This document shows positions 9,379 through 18,891 of a stretch of 54,355 nt of DNA, piece by piece. The first letter of the stretch is position 1, and the number at the start of each line of letters is the position of its first letter. The stretch comes from Akkermansia muciniphila. GTDB lineage: Bacteria; Verrucomicrobiota; Verrucomicrobiia; Verrucomicrobiales; V1-33. The position numbers were made by a program, and so were the translations under genes. The stretch spans positions 1 to 54,355 of the forward strand of contig CAMDJM010000030.1 in the NCBI GenBank assembly GCA_945900785.1. Direction: 5' to 3'. The notes under the pieces were generated by a model. That model was not told the DNA's origin, ran no database searches, and was given only the letters and a program-made list of their open reading frames with translations.

Positions 9379-9558
9379 ATTGGAAAAGAATAGCGATACG
9401 GACCCATCGTGGCAAGCTTTCGCCACCTGGCACCGGAAAAGCGTCCCCTCCTGCCCAAACCAGAACCCCAAATACCTGGAAAACCATGGGAAAACGATTG
9501 AATGGCCCGCCATGGCACGTCTTCTTTCCAAGATCCTGCTCCCTCTCTCCACTTATCG

Positions 9559-9798
9559 ATGCCTGAACTCCCCTCCCCTTCCCGCGACCCACTGCATGGG
9601 GTGACTCTGGAAATGATCCTCCACCGCCTCGTCGATGACTACGGCTGGCCGCTGCTGGCCGACCGCGTGCCGGTGCGTTGCTTCATGTTTGATCCCACTA
9701 TCACCAGCAGCCTGAAATTCCTCCGCCGCACCCCCTGGGCCCGCACCAGGGTGGAAAACCTTTACCGGGACCTGGTCTCCCGCAGTTCCGCTCTATAA
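9559..9798 (+). CDS. VF530 / DUF2132 family small protein
   Basis: A 79-residue protein matching the VF530 family, which is a compact helical fold thought to bind DNA. The marks are [18 protein letters not shown], then [20 protein letters not shown] and [14 protein letters not shown], nearly the complete family pattern. The ATG at 9559 is preferred over an upstream in-frame start at 9502 because family members begin shortly before the HGVTLE motif. It is followed after 12 bases by the DUF1501 gene, so the two may be co-transcribed, although no functional link is known. Confidence 0.82.
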   Translation: MPELPSPSRDPLHGVTLEMILHRLVDDYGWPLLADRVPVRCFMFDPTITSSLKFLRRTPWARTRVENLYRDLVSRSSAL

Positions 9799-9810
9799 CC
9801 ACTGATCCGC

Positions 9811-11259
9811 ATGTCCCTTTTTTCCGAAAATATCCGCCGCGTCACCCGGCGTCAGCTTTTTGGCAAAGCCGCCACTGGACTGGGCGTGATAGCCTTGGAC
9901 TCCCTGCTCAGCGGGCGGGCCATGGCCGCACAGACCACTGGGGGCGGCCTGCCCGGGTTTCCCAACTTCGCCCCAAAAGCCAAACACGTCATCTACCTCT
10001 GGCAGGGCGGCGGACCGTCCAGCATTGACCTGTTCGATCCCAAACCAACTCTGGTCAAAATGGCGATGCAGGACATCCCGGAAAGCATCCGGGGCACCAC
10101 CCGCCTGTCCACCATGACGGCGGGCAGCAAAAAATGGCCGATGGTTCCTGCCATCCAGCCTTACAAAAAATGGGGCCAGTGCGGCACGGAAATCAGCACC
10201 CTGCTGCCGGGCATCGGCAGCATCGCGGACGAGATCACCGTGGTGCGCTCGATGAATACGGAAGCCGTAAATCATGCCCCGGGCGTGACTTTTTTCCTGA
10301 CAGGATCCCAGATTCCCGGCCGTCCCAGCATGGGGGCGTGGACCACTTACGGCCTGGGCTGCGAGACCGATGAACTGCCTGCCTTCGTGGTCATGACCTC
10401 CTCGGACCGGCAGAAGAGCTGCGGCCAACTCTTCTTTGATTATTATTGGGGCAGCGGCTTCCTGCCCTCCAAATATCAGGGGGTGCGCTTCCGCAGCAAT
10501 GGGGATCCGGTCCCTTACCTGACCAATCCCGCCGGCATCGGCCGCTCCGCACGGCGGCTGCTCCTGGATGACATCCAGGCCATGAATCAGGCCCACCTCA
10601 AGGACTACGGCGACCCTGAAACCGATACCCGGATTTCCCAATACGAGATGGCCTACCGCATGCAGGCCAGCGTGCCGGACCTGACCGATCTCTCAAAGGA
10701 ACCCAAACATATCCTCGACCTGTATGGACCTGACGTTTTGGAAAAAGGCAGCTTCGCCAATAACTGCCTGATGGCCCGCAAGCTCGTCGAGCGCGGCACC
10801 CGCTTCGTTCAACTCATGCATAGCGGCTGGGACCAGCACGGCAACCTGCACACCCAGCTGGCCGTCCAGTGCAAGGATACCGACCAGCCTTCCGCCGCCC
10901 TCGTCCAGGACCTCAAACAGCGCGGACTGCTGGAGGATACCCTCGTGATCTGGGGAGGGGAATTCGGGCGCACCCCGTTCGGTCAGGGCGATCCCGCCAA
11001 ACCCACCGGCCGCGACCACTTCGGCCGGGCCTTCAGTCTCTGGATGGCCGGCGGCGGGGTGAAAAAAGGCCACGTTCATGGAGTCACTGATGAATTTGGT
11101 TGGAACATCACGGAGGACAAGGTCCATGTGCACGACCACCAGGCCACCATCATGCACCTGCTGGGCATTGACCACACCCGCCTCACCACCCGCTACCAGG
11201 GACGGCAATTCCGCCTCACCGATGTCCACGGGGAAGTGGTCAAAGGCATTCTCGGATGA
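9811..11259 (+). CDS. DUF1501 domain-containing Tat-exported protein
   Basis: A 482-residue member of the DUF1501 family, whose fold is sulfatase/alkaline-phosphatase-like. It has a twin-arginine-type leader ([25 protein letters not shown]) ending near MAAQ, then [21 protein letters not shown]. Further on are [19 protein letters not shown] and the C-terminal [12 protein letters not shown] ... GRDHFG region, all hallmarks of the family. In planctomycetes and verrucomicrobia these genes usually sit next to a DUF1549/DUF1553 cytochrome-containing partner. None is adjacent here, which is unusual. The biochemical activity is not established. Its neighbours are the VF530 gene upstream and a nuclease gene 104 bases downstream. 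Confidence 0.92.
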   Translation: MSLFSENIRRVTRRQLFGKAATGLGVIALDSLLSGRAMAAQTTGGGLPGFPNFAPKAKHVIYLWQGGGPSSIDLFDPKPTLVKMAMQDIPESIRGTTRLSTMTAGSKKWPMVPAIQPYKKWGQCGTEISTLLPGIGSIADEITVVRSMNTEAVNHAPGVTFFLTGSQIPGRPSMGAWTTYGLGCETDELPAFVVMTSSDRQKSCGQLFFDYYWGSGFLPSKYQGVRFRSNGDPVPYLTNPAGIGRSARRLLLDDIQAMNQAHLKDYGDPETDTRISQYEMAYRMQASVPDLTDLSKEPKHILDLYGPDVLEKGSFANNCLMARKLVERGTRFVQLMHSGWDQHGNLHTQLAVQCKDTDQPSAALVQDLKQRGLLEDTLVIWGGEFGRTPFGQGDPAKPTGRDHFGRAFSLWMAGGGVKKGHVHGVTDEFGWNITEDKVHVHDHQATIMHLLGIDHTRLTTRYQGRQFRLTDVHGEVVKGILG

Positions 11260-11363
11260 ACCGGAAAGGCCCCGTTCCTGCGAGGTTGCAAGACCCCGTT
11301 CCGTTCCTGCAGCAGCAGGGAAGACCTTGCGTTCAGTCCGTTGTTGTTCAGTTTTATTCAAGG

Positions 11364-12251
11364 ATGAAACGCTTGCTCCTGCTATGGCTATGGCTTTTTC
11401 CGCTGCTGCTGGTGTCCGCCTCAGGGGCAGAGCCTCTGGTGGAATTGAAAGGCTGCCGCCGGGTGCAGGCAGACTGGGCAGACGGAGACAGCTTTCCTAT
11501 CAAAACCGCGGATGGCCGGGAATTGACCCTGCGGCTTTATGGGGCGGATTGCTTTGAATGGCAGGTGAAGGACGAAACGGATGCCCGCCGCCTGTTTGAC
11601 CAGCGCCGCTATTTTGGCATTGCCAGGGTAGGCGGTCCGCAGGAATCGATCGACCTGGCCAAAAAGTTCGGCGGCCGCGCCGCCGCCCGCACCTCGCAAC
11701 TGCTCGCGGACGGATTTACCGTTTTTACCTCCTACGCGGACGGCCGCGGCGATGGACGGCACCCGCGGGTCTACGCCTTTGTGCAGTTGCCGGACGGGCG
11801 GGATCTGGGCTCCGTGCTGGTGGCGGAAGGCCTCGCCAGGGCCTTTGGGGTTTACCGGACCACTCCGGCAGGCCTTTCCCTCAGCAGCTACCGCGACGGG
11901 CTGCGCGATCTCGAACTCAAGGCTGCCAAGCTGTCCCAAGGGGTCTGGGCCAAAACAGACTGGGCCGCCCTGCCCGCCGAACGCAGCGCCCAGCGCGCGG
12001 AGGAAGCCGAACTGGGCCTGGCCACCAAGGCCACCAAAAAGCCCCCTGCCCTGCTCCTTGATCCCAATACCGCCGCCCGCGATGAACTGCAGGCGCTGCC
12101 CGGCGTGGGTGAGACCACGGCCAACCGCATCATCGAAGGCCGTCCCTATCAATCCATCACTGATCTCCGGCGCGTCCCGGGGATTGGAGAAAAAACGCTG
12201 GAGAAACTCACCCCATTCCTGAAAATCAGCGTCCATCCCGGCAAGCCATAG
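11364..12251 (+). CDS. Exported staphylococcal-nuclease-like protein with C-terminal helix-hairpin-helix
   Basis: A 295-residue secreted protein. After a signal peptide ([22 protein letters not shown]) comes a thermonuclease (SNase) domain, about residues 25-200. RLYGADCFE keeps the Arg and Glu spaced as Arg35 and Glu43 of the staphylococcal enzyme, and [11 protein letters not shown] supplies a candidate for the second active-site Arg. The last 65 residues are a ComEA-like double helix-hairpin-helix ([30 protein letters not shown]), a DNA-binding element. I chose the start at 11364 because the longer frame from 11256 would overlap the DUF1501 gene and bury the signal. The combination suggests degradation or processing of external DNA. 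A link to uptake is conjecture. Confidence 0.85.
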   Translation: MKRLLLLWLWLFPLLLVSASGAEPLVELKGCRRVQADWADGDSFPIKTADGRELTLRLYGADCFEWQVKDETDARRLFDQRRYFGIARVGGPQESIDLAKKFGGRAAARTSQLLADGFTVFTSYADGRGDGRHPRVYAFVQLPDGRDLGSVLVAEGLARAFGVYRTTPAGLSLSSYRDGLRDLELKAAKLSQGVWAKTDWAALPAERSAQRAEEAELGLATKATKKPPALLLDPNTAARDELQALPGVGETTANRIIEGRPYQSITDLRRVPGIGEKTLEKLTPFLKISVHPGKP

Positions 12252-12311
12252 TTCTCCGGCGTCATCCCCAGGCTGGTTTCCTGGCAGGTGGGATGCAGGG
12301 GAAGAGGATGA

Positions 12312-12407
12312 CTCGACCTGAATCAGGATGGGGACTTCCTCGACCCCGGAGAAGCCCTGATCGTGGATGATACCCTGCACCCGGGAGCCACCCTAACCGG
12401 AATTTGA
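12312..12407 (+). pseudogene. Remnant of a secreted protein C-terminus
   Basis: In frame from 12312 the DNA reads DLNQDGDFLDPGEALIVDD and continues to a TGA at 12405-12407. A D-x-N-x-D-G-D calcium-loop-like start followed by an ordinary beta-strand end is typical of the tails of large exported proteins. It has no start codon, and an in-frame stop lies just before it. It fills the space between two convergent genes and overlaps the end of the squalene-synthase gene by 15 bases. I take it as the leftover end of a lost gene, but it is short and could be chance. Confidence 0.3.
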
Positions 12408-13271
12408 CCCGGGCTGCCAGCGGCCGAACAGGCCCTTCGTCCAGGCTCCGGCGACGAGGCGGGCTTTGCGGAGATTGGAAAGGCGGTAGCGCTGGTCGAA
12501 GACGTGATAGTGGTCTTCCTCGAGCAGGTCCAGGGTTTCGCTGTAGATGCGGCGCATCGCTTCGGCCGCGAGGAGGGGGCGGCGGTCGCGTTTTACAATG
12601 GCAGCGCGCGCCAGATGATAATAATCACGCGCCCGGGAGACCTGTTGGCGCATCAGGAGGCTGAAGGCAGCATTATAACGCATCGCAGCCAGGTCCGCCA
12701 CGGTGTATCCGGCGGCCTCCAGATCCTCCAGGGGCAGGTAGATCCGCTGGCCGTTTTCCCAGTCAGCCCGGACATCGCGCAGGATGTTGGTGATTTGGAG
12801 GGCGTAGCCCAGGTTGATGGCGTAGTCGCGGCTCTTTTCATCCCGGCAGCCGAAGATGCGGATACTGACCAGACCCACACAGCCCGCCACGCGATAACAG
12901 TAAAGCTTCAGTTCCTCCCAGCTTTGATAGCGCCGGGGTTCGATATCCATGGCCACCCCATCAATGATCGCCAGCATCTCTTCGGCAGGGATTTCATAGC
13001 GGAGGCGCAGATCCAGCAGGTCCTCCTCAAAGGGCTCGCGGTCCGTCGCATCGCCGCGCACCACGGCCCGCCAGCGGTCGAGGGCTTCCATCCGCTGCGG
13101 GGTGGTCCAGCCTTCATCATCCGCGATGTCATCGACCACGCGGCAGAAGGCATAAAAGACATACATGTCCTGACGGCGGCGCTTTGGCAGGCAGGCCAGA
13201 GCGAAGGCAAGGTTGGAGCGGCTGCGCTTGACGATGTCGCGGGCAGTCAGGCCTGAAGGAGTAGTGGTCAT
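12393..13271 (-). CDS. Squalene/phytoene synthase family protein
   Basis: Head-to-head prenyl transferase of 292 residues, likely joining two farnesyl- or geranylgeranyl-diphosphate units. The marks are FYAFCRVVDDIADDEG with the first Asp-rich motif, LYCYRVAGCVGLVS, and LGYALQITNILRDVRADW with the second Asp-rich motif. These are followed by GQRIYLP, as in HpnC/HpnD and CrtB proteins. The ATG at 13271 is chosen because it overlaps the stop of the upstream membrane-protein gene as ATGA, a translational-coupling arrangement; a longer frame to 13466 would run inside that gene. Whether the product is (pre)squalene for hopanoids or phytoene for carotenoids cannot be decided, since no cyclase or desaturase lies nearby. 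Confidence 0.9.
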   Translation of the reverse strand: MTTTPSGLTARDIVKRSRSNLAFALACLPKRRRQDMYVFYAFCRVVDDIADDEGWTTPQRMEALDRWRAVVRGDATDREPFEEDLLDLRLRYEIPAEEMLAIIDGVAMDIEPRRYQSWEELKLYCYRVAGCVGLVSIRIFGCRDEKSRDYAINLGYALQITNILRDVRADWENGQRIYLPLEDLEAAGYTVADLAAMRYNAAFSLLMRQQVSRARDYYHLARAAIVKRDRRPLLAAEAMRRIYSETLDLLEEDHYHVFDQRYRLSNLRKARLVAGAWTKGLFGRWQPGSNSG

Positions 13272-14338
13272 GGGGAAGTCGCCTTGCGGGAGCGCGGCGG
13301 GCGGGACGGCAGGGGTTCCTCTGGGGTGCGCAGATGAATCCACGCGGCGAGGGTTCCCATTGTCAAGCAGATGTGCACCATCGTATGAACCGTAGCAAGC
13401 AGGAACCGCAAGGCCGGAGCAGCCTTGGCGGTGAGCGCGGCGGCCTGATTTTCTGCCAGAATCCAAAGGCTGAAGATCAGCCCGGAAACGGCCGCCCAGG
13501 CGGGAACCTGCCAGCCATGGCTTCGCCAGAGCGCCACCGCGTGGCTCAAGCCTGCCCTCCCGCCGGAGAGGTGCTTCACATGAAGGAAGACCAGGGGCGC
13601 AAAGGCCAACAGCACTCCGGGGGGCACCATCATCCAGGATAAGGTCCCACGCCAGCCCTCAGGCAGCCAGCGCAGCAGCCACCACAAAAGCCCGTGCCAC
13701 AGGGCCCAGGGCCACAGCCGCGCGGCGTGGGCCGCACTGGATTCCAGCCACCGCACCCCGGCGGTTTTTTCCGGAGCCCGCGCCTCCGTCTCTGCCAGCA
13801 GGAGCAGCCCGGCCAGCACGGTGGCGGAAGTCCATCCCACCAGGGGCATGGCCAGGGCTGTCACCGCCAGATGCCAGGGCAAGGGAACATCCTGCCGGGC
13901 CAGGGCCGGTTCCGCCACCAGCGCCAGCGCTCCCAGCCCCAATACAACCAGGCTGGCCCGGCCCGGGACCCCGAGCACAGATTCCACGCCCTTGAGGCAA
14001 CCGCGCCGCATTCCCTGCACATTGCCTGCGAGCAGCACGGCGGTCACCAGGGCGGCGGCCCCAGTGCCGGGAAAGCCGGTGCCATGCCAGACCTGGAGCA
14101 AGGCCTGGCCGGTGCTCAGGAAGCTCAAAGGAGCGGCCTGATCCACCGTCTGGCCCAGCCACGGCAGGCGATCCAGCACGCTCAGCGCTGCCGGAAGCAC
14201 CCAGGCCATGGGATATTTCCACAGCAGCCTGAAACCCCGGGTGAACTCGGTGCGCCAGGGTTGCACGCCGAAAAACAGCAGAAGGCAGGCCGCAGCACCC
14301 GCCCCCCAGCACACCGGCAACCAGCGCGGATCCATCAC
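13268..14338 (-). CDS. Polytopic membrane protein of unknown function
   Basis: A protein of 356 residues that I do not recognise. It is rich in Leu, Ala and Trp and shows about seven to eight hydrophobic segments. One spans the N-terminus (AGAAACLLLFFGVQPW), several lie in the middle (LVVLGLGALALVAEPAL, AMPLVGWTSATVLAGLLLL, MMVPPGVLLAFAPLVFLHV) and two near the end (LIFSLWILAE, ICLTMGTLAAWIHL). The C-terminal tail is basic (PSRPPRSRKATSP) and would lie in the cytoplasm. It sits 16 bases after the signal peptidase gene, and its stop overlaps the start of the prenyl synthase by 4 bases. The three are probably one transcript, which hints at an envelope or isoprenoid-related role. Either of two adjacent ATGs (14338, 14335) may be the start. 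Confidence 0.7.
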   Translation of the reverse strand: MMDPRWLPVCWGAGAAACLLLFFGVQPWRTEFTRGFRLLWKYPMAWVLPAALSVLDRLPWLGQTVDQAAPLSFLSTGQALLQVWHGTGFPGTGAAALVTAVLLAGNVQGMRRGCLKGVESVLGVPGRASLVVLGLGALALVAEPALARQDVPLPWHLAVTALAMPLVGWTSATVLAGLLLLAETEARAPEKTAGVRWLESSAAHAARLWPWALWHGLLWWLLRWLPEGWRGTLSWMMVPPGVLLAFAPLVFLHVKHLSGGRAGLSHAVALWRSHGWQVPAWAAVSGLIFSLWILAENQAAALTAKAAPALRFLLATVHTMVHICLTMGTLAAWIHLRTPEEPLPSRPPRSRKATSP

Positions 14339-14354
14339 AGGGCAACTGTTGGGG

Positions 14355-15656
14355 CTACCGGATCAGGCCAAAGTGGGGCAGGAAAGGCCAATACACAAAC
14401 AAGGCCGGACCCACCAGATTCTCCTCCGGCACGGGACCCCACATGCGGCTATCAAAGCTATTGGCACTGTTGTCTCCCATCGCCATGTATTGTTTGGACC
14501 CGAGCATCAAGGGCTGTTCCCCTTGCACAAACGGGCTGTTCACCATGGTATAACCCTGGTATCCATTTTGAAGACTCATGACCCGATTGGGACCTGCTTC
14601 CACCGCCCTTGTCCCATTGATGTTCAGAATGGCATTGGCCTGTTGGCCTGAGGGTGAGGTCACAATGGTTTCTGTCTGGGTCAATTTCAGCTCATCCCAT
14701 GGCAACGCGGTCAGACGCTTGATGTAATGCTGCGAATCGACCCCCGCAGGCGGCGTGATCCCGGTGATCCCGGCGGTGCTGAAGACAAACACCTCGCCCC
14801 TCGTGGGCCGCCGGAAATGATAGGCCATCTTATTGACCAGCACCTGATCCCCCGTATCAATGAAGCCACGCACCATCAGCGTTCCAGCCGGCACCACAGG
14901 GCCAGCAGGCACCGCGACCGCCAGAGTCTCAACCCCACTGGTCAAGGTGACGTAATTGTCCCGGTTGATCTGGGGCTTTGGACCGACCCACAAATCCTCC
15001 CACATCTGGCGTGTTGGAACATAACCAGTCAGCACCCGCTCCTGGTTGCCTCCATCCATGAAGACCAAATCCGAAATCGTGAAAAATTTTGCCCGGGTGC
15101 GTTGCCGGATCCCCACCAACCTGACGGAGCCCCAGTCCTGCGGCACCCGCATTTCCACGTAATTGCGCCCTTTCACGATATACTCGATCCCCTGCACCAC
15201 GGCATTGGGAAAGGCCTCTGTCTCCGGCATCGCCCTCGCGGTGATCCCGTTCAGGGTGGGCTGCATGGAGGCGGTGGGAATTTTAAACGGCTGCAGGAAA
15301 TAGGCCCGGATCCCCAGGGCCACCACGATGGCCACCACAATGACCTCGATATTTTCCTTCACCGGCGAAGATTTGTAATGGGGCACCGCGCCCTCGCAGG
15401 ATTTTATCAGTTCCGTTTCCAAGGCAGTGGTTTCATCCTTGTTGCGGTGCCGCAGCGCCAGATCAAAACGGGCATGCAGCGCCTTCACGTGCTCCAGTTT
15501 GGCCGGCGTCATCAGATCGCGGTTATACTGGACAAATTTTTTCACCCCATTGGAAAGATTGATCGCCTTTTTCATCCACCCTGGCTTCAGGAAGGGCAAA
15601 GCCGGAGGGCGGCCCGGGGAGGTGGAGGCAATAGCAGGGGAAGGTTCCGTGGACAT
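14355..15656 (-). CDS. lepB: Signal peptidase I
   Basis: Membrane-bound type I signal peptidase that cleaves Sec and Tat signals. Around residues 104-122 is one transmembrane segment (VIVVAIVVALGIRAYFLQPF), directly followed by box B IPTASMQPTL with the catalytic Ser at 130. Box C is DQVLVNKMAYHFRRPTRGE, box D contains HYIKRL with the general-base Lys, and box E is MGDNSANSFDSRMWGPVPEENLVG. At 433 residues it is longer than the Escherichia coli enzyme. The additions are an N-terminal cytoplasmic extension of about 100 residues and an insert between boxes B and C. Such enlarged forms occur in verrucomicrobia and Bacteroidetes. It leads the minus-strand unit with the membrane protein and prenyl synthase. 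Confidence 0.94.
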   Translation of the reverse strand: MSTEPSPAIASTSPGRPPALPFLKPGWMKKAINLSNGVKKFVQYNRDLMTPAKLEHVKALHARFDLALRHRNKDETTALETELIKSCEGAVPHYKSSPVKENIEVIVVAIVVALGIRAYFLQPFKIPTASMQPTLNGITARAMPETEAFPNAVVQGIEYIVKGRNYVEMRVPQDWGSVRLVGIRQRTRAKFFTISDLVFMDGGNQERVLTGYVPTRQMWEDLWVGPKPQINRDNYVTLTSGVETLAVAVPAGPVVPAGTLMVRGFIDTGDQVLVNKMAYHFRRPTRGEVFVFSTAGITGITPPAGVDSQHYIKRLTALPWDELKLTQTETIVTSPSGQQANAILNINGTRAVEAGPNRVMSLQNGYQGYTMVNSPFVQGEQPLMLGSKQYMAMGDNSANSFDSRMWGPVPEENLVGPALFVYWPFLPHFGLIR

Positions 15657-15809
15657 GGGTAAAGCAATCAGGAAAGTAAACCAGAGCGGCTATTTCCACG
15701 GGATCCGGCCTGCCCGCAAGCCCGCTTTATGCTCCTTTGCACTGCGGGTTTCCTCCTCCTTTGATACATCGGCCTTGTGCCCAGCGTTTCCAAGCTTTCT
15801 TCCACCTGC

Positions 15810-17396
15810 ATGAGTCTCCCCCGCTTTTCCCTGTTCTGGCCGCTCCTGCTGCCGCTGCCTCTCCTGGCGGATGACCTCCCGGTCATCACCCTGCGCACCC
15901 CGCCGGCCCAGATGAAATACGACCGGTCCTTCATCACCGCCAGCCCTGGCAGCCAGGTGAAGCTGGTCTTCGAAAACATGGATGAAATGCCGCACAACTT
16001 CGTCCTCTGCCAGCCGCTCCCTGACAAAAACGACAAGGGCATGGAAGTCGCCCAACTGGCGTGGCAACTCGGAGCGGCCGGCAACGACAAGGCCTGGATC
16101 CCGGACAGCCCCCGCATCCTCGCCCACACCGGCCTCGTCGCCGCCCATCAAAAACAGGAAATCACCCTGAAAATCCCGGAAAAGCCCGGCGTCTATCCTT
16201 ACGTCTGCACCTTCCCGGGCCACGCCATGGCCATGAATGGCGAACTTCGGGTCGTTGCGGAAGGCCCGGGATTTTCGGAGCTGAATTACCAGCTTTACCC
16301 CGGGGAATGGACCAGCCTGCCGGATTTCACCGCGCTCACCCCCCACCGGAGCGGACCCATCCCTGACAAAAAAATCGCGGTCGCCCTGGAGGGTAAAACG
16401 GAGCATTTTGGGGTGCGTTATCAGGGCACGCTCCATGCCCCGGTGGACGCGGACTACACCTTTCACCTCGCTTCCGATGATGGAGCCCGCCTCTCCATTG
16501 ATGGAATATCCGTGATCGATCACGATGGCATCCATGCCTCCGCCGAAGTGAAGAGCCATCAGCTCAAACTCACCAAAGGCCCGCACCGGATCCAACTCGA
16601 CTATTTTGAATTCGAAGGCCAGGAGGAACTCTACCTCGGCTGGTCCAGCGCCACGTTTTCTGAAACCCCGCTGAGCAGCTGGATTCACCCGGACTATCAA
16701 ACCAACCCCACCACCGATGCTGACAGCGAATTTACCGGCATCCCCCTGGCCCCGGAAAACGGTGAGGCGATCCTCTACCGGAACTTCGTCACCCAGACCA
16801 GCCCGCGGGGCATCGCTGTCGGTTATCCCAATGGGGTGAATCTTTGCTTCGATGCCGATCAGATGGCTCCCTCCATTTTTTGGGAGGGGGCTTTCATGGA
16901 TGCGAAGCGCCACTGGACCGGACGCGGTGCCGGAGCCCAGCCCCCCTTGGGCTACAACATCATCCAACCCTTCCCGGCTGGCCAGAGCCTCGCCCGCCTG
17001 CCCGAAGCGGATACCCCCTGGCCTGCTAAAAAAGACCGCGCCATGGGCCTGCGCTTCCGGGGCTACCGCCTGGATGAAAAACGCTTCCCGACCTTTAAAT
17101 ATGAAATGGGCAGCGTGACCGTCACCGAAACCTACGAACCCGCCGGCAGCGCCGCCAACAATGACCACCATGTCACCCGGAAGCTCTATTTCACCGCTCC
17201 CGAACCTGCGGAGCATCTTTTCGTCCGCGTGGCTGCCGGAACGGTGACGGCGGATGGCGACGGCTGGAATGGCCCCGGCTTCCGCCTGACTCACGAAAGC
17301 AGCGCCCCCATCCTGCGTGGGGAAAATCTTCTCGTCCCCGTCGTCTTCGCCGGCCCCACCGCCATTGTCTGCGTCACCTACCACTGGAATCCCTGA
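15810..17396 (+). CDS. Exported blue-copper (cupredoxin) protein with PA14 domain
   Basis: A 528-residue secreted protein. After a signal peptide (FSLFWPLLLPLPLLADD) comes an auracyanin/azurin-like cupredoxin at about residues 24-155. It has the ligand His in MPHNF and the C-terminal loop CTFPGHAMAM, with Cys, His and Met spaced as in type 1 copper sites. A PA14-type carbohydrate-recognition domain follows (about 175-290; FGVRYQGTLHAPVDADYTFHLASDDGARLSIDG). The last 230 residues resemble the c-type-dehydrogenase-associated segments of planctomycetes but have no CxxCH, so no heme. It is 14 bases upstream of the sorbosone-dehydrogenase-like gene. I infer that the pair act together, the copper protein passing on electrons from oxidised sugars. 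Confidence 0.82.
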   Translation: MSLPRFSLFWPLLLPLPLLADDLPVITLRTPPAQMKYDRSFITASPGSQVKLVFENMDEMPHNFVLCQPLPDKNDKGMEVAQLAWQLGAAGNDKAWIPDSPRILAHTGLVAAHQKQEITLKIPEKPGVYPYVCTFPGHAMAMNGELRVVAEGPGFSELNYQLYPGEWTSLPDFTALTPHRSGPIPDKKIAVALEGKTEHFGVRYQGTLHAPVDADYTFHLASDDGARLSIDGISVIDHDGIHASAEVKSHQLKLTKGPHRIQLDYFEFEGQEELYLGWSSATFSETPLSSWIHPDYQTNPTTDADSEFTGIPLAPENGEAILYRNFVTQTSPRGIAVGYPNGVNLCFDADQMAPSIFWEGAFMDAKRHWTGRGAGAQPPLGYNIIQPFPAGQSLARLPEADTPWPAKKDRAMGLRFRGYRLDEKRFPTFKYEMGSVTVTETYEPAGSAANNDHHVTRKLYFTAPEPAEHLFVRVAAGTVTADGDGWNGPGFRLTHESSAPILRGENLLVPVVFAGPTAIVCVTYHWNP

Positions 17397-17410
17397 CATT
17401 TCCCCCTTTC

Positions 17411-18868
17411 ATGCACTCTGCTGTCCCCCTCCTCCTGCTCACCACCGGCACCGCCCTCGCTGCCACTCCGGTGGAATCGGATTACTACCCGATCCAATCC
17501 CTGCCGAACCCCCGGAACCTTGTCCTCGAAACCGGAGCTATCACCAGCACCCCGGACGGCCGCGTCTTCGCCGCCACCCGCCGGGGCGATGTTTTCCTCA
17601 TCAGGGACGCCCTTGGCCCTGACATTTCCACCGCCCGTCTTACCCCCTATGCCAGCGGCCTCCATGAATGCCTCGGCCTCGCCTGGAAAGAGGACGCCCT
17701 TTATGTCACCCAGCGCCCCGAAGTCACCCGCCTTACCGATGAAAACAAGGACGGACGCGCGGATCTCTTCGAGACCATCTCGGACGCATGGGGCATCAAT
17801 GGGGACTATCACGAATACGCCTTCGGCTCCTCATTTGATAAAGAAGGCAAGCTCTGGGTCGCCCTCTGTCTGACCGGTTCGTTTACCAGCGACATCGACT
17901 ACCGCGGCTGGGGCCTGACGGTTTCCCCCGACGGCATCACCACCCCCACTGTCTGCGGCCTCCGCAGCCCGGGCGGCATCGGCTTCAACGCCCAGGGCGA
18001 CGCCTTTTATACCGACAACCAGGGCCCGTGGAATGGCTCCAGTTCCCTGAAATGGATGAAACCCGGCTCCTTCGCCGGCAATCCCATGGGGAACAAATGG
18101 TTCAGCATCACCACCGGAATCGGCGACCGCCCGCCCGAGCCCCACGACAACAGCCGGATGGTGACAGAGCGCAAACGCATTCCCACCCTGATCCCTCCTG
18201 CCGTGATGCTGCCCCACGGACGCGTCGGCCAAAGCTCCAGCGGGATTGTCTGCGACACCTCCGGCGGAAAATTCGGCCCCTTCCAAAATCAGCTCTTCGT
18301 CGGCGACCAATGCTACTCCAACATTGCCCGCGTCAGCCTGGAAATGGTTAATGAAGTGTATCAGGGGGTCGCTATCCCCTTCGTCTCCGGATTCGGCAGC
18401 GGTCCCATCGGCATGCACCTGACCCCGGATGGAAAAATGTTCGTCGGCGGCTCCGACCGCGGCTGGGGCTCCCGGGGCGGCAAACCCTGGAACCTCGACC
18501 GCCTCGTCTGGACTGGACAGACCCCTTTCGAAATCCTCGACATGAAGGCTGCCCCCGACGGATTCACCCTCAGCTTTACCACCCCCGTCCATCCTGAAAC
18601 CGCCGGCAACCCTGCCAGTTACACCATGGAAGCCTGGACCTGGGCCTACCGCTCTGATTACGGCGGTCCGGAAGTGGATCAGATCATCCCCAAAATCGCC
18701 GCCGCCGAAGTTTCCCCCGATGGTCTGCGGGTCAAACTCACCATCTCCCCCCTCACCAAAGGCCACGTGCATTACCTCAAATCCCCAGGTGTCCGCTCCA
18801 CGACCGGCCTGCCTCTACTCCATCAGGACGCCTACTACACGCTCAACGAAATTCCCTTGAAGGGCTAA
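17411..18868 (+). CDS. Exported glucose/sorbosone dehydrogenase-like beta-propeller
   Basis: Secreted protein of 485 residues with a Sec signal (MHSAVPLLLLTTGTALAA) and a six-bladed propeller similar to soluble quinoprotein glucose dehydrogenase and to the DUF7133-type proteins of planctomycetes. Recognisable pieces are ITSTPDGRVFAATRRGDVFLI, HECLGLAWKEDALYVTQRPE, LRSPGGIGFNAQGDAFYTDNQG, VGQSSSGIVCD and GPIGMHLTPDGKMFVGGSD. The C-terminal 90 residues form a separate fibronectin-like region. No CxxCH heme site is present, so electrons would have to leave through a partner, plausibly the cupredoxin-PA14 protein encoded 14 bases upstream. Substrate and cofactor are not determined by what can be seen. 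Confidence 0.8.
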   Translation: MHSAVPLLLLTTGTALAATPVESDYYPIQSLPNPRNLVLETGAITSTPDGRVFAATRRGDVFLIRDALGPDISTARLTPYASGLHECLGLAWKEDALYVTQRPEVTRLTDENKDGRADLFETISDAWGINGDYHEYAFGSSFDKEGKLWVALCLTGSFTSDIDYRGWGLTVSPDGITTPTVCGLRSPGGIGFNAQGDAFYTDNQGPWNGSSSLKWMKPGSFAGNPMGNKWFSITTGIGDRPPEPHDNSRMVTERKRIPTLIPPAVMLPHGRVGQSSSGIVCDTSGGKFGPFQNQLFVGDQCYSNIARVSLEMVNEVYQGVAIPFVSGFGSGPIGMHLTPDGKMFVGGSDRGWGSRGGKPWNLDRLVWTGQTPFEILDMKAAPDGFTLSFTTPVHPETAGNPASYTMEAWTWAYRSDYGGPEVDQIIPKIAAAEVSPDGLRVKLTISPLTKGHVHYLKSPGVRSTTGLPLLHQDAYYTLNEIPLKG

Positions 18869-18891
18869 AGCGAAATTTTCCAAATTTCATG

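Noticed and set aside
15690..17399. 569-codon minus-strand frame opposite the cupredoxin gene
   Set aside because: No family motif; the plus strand has clear copper-site and PA14 motifs.
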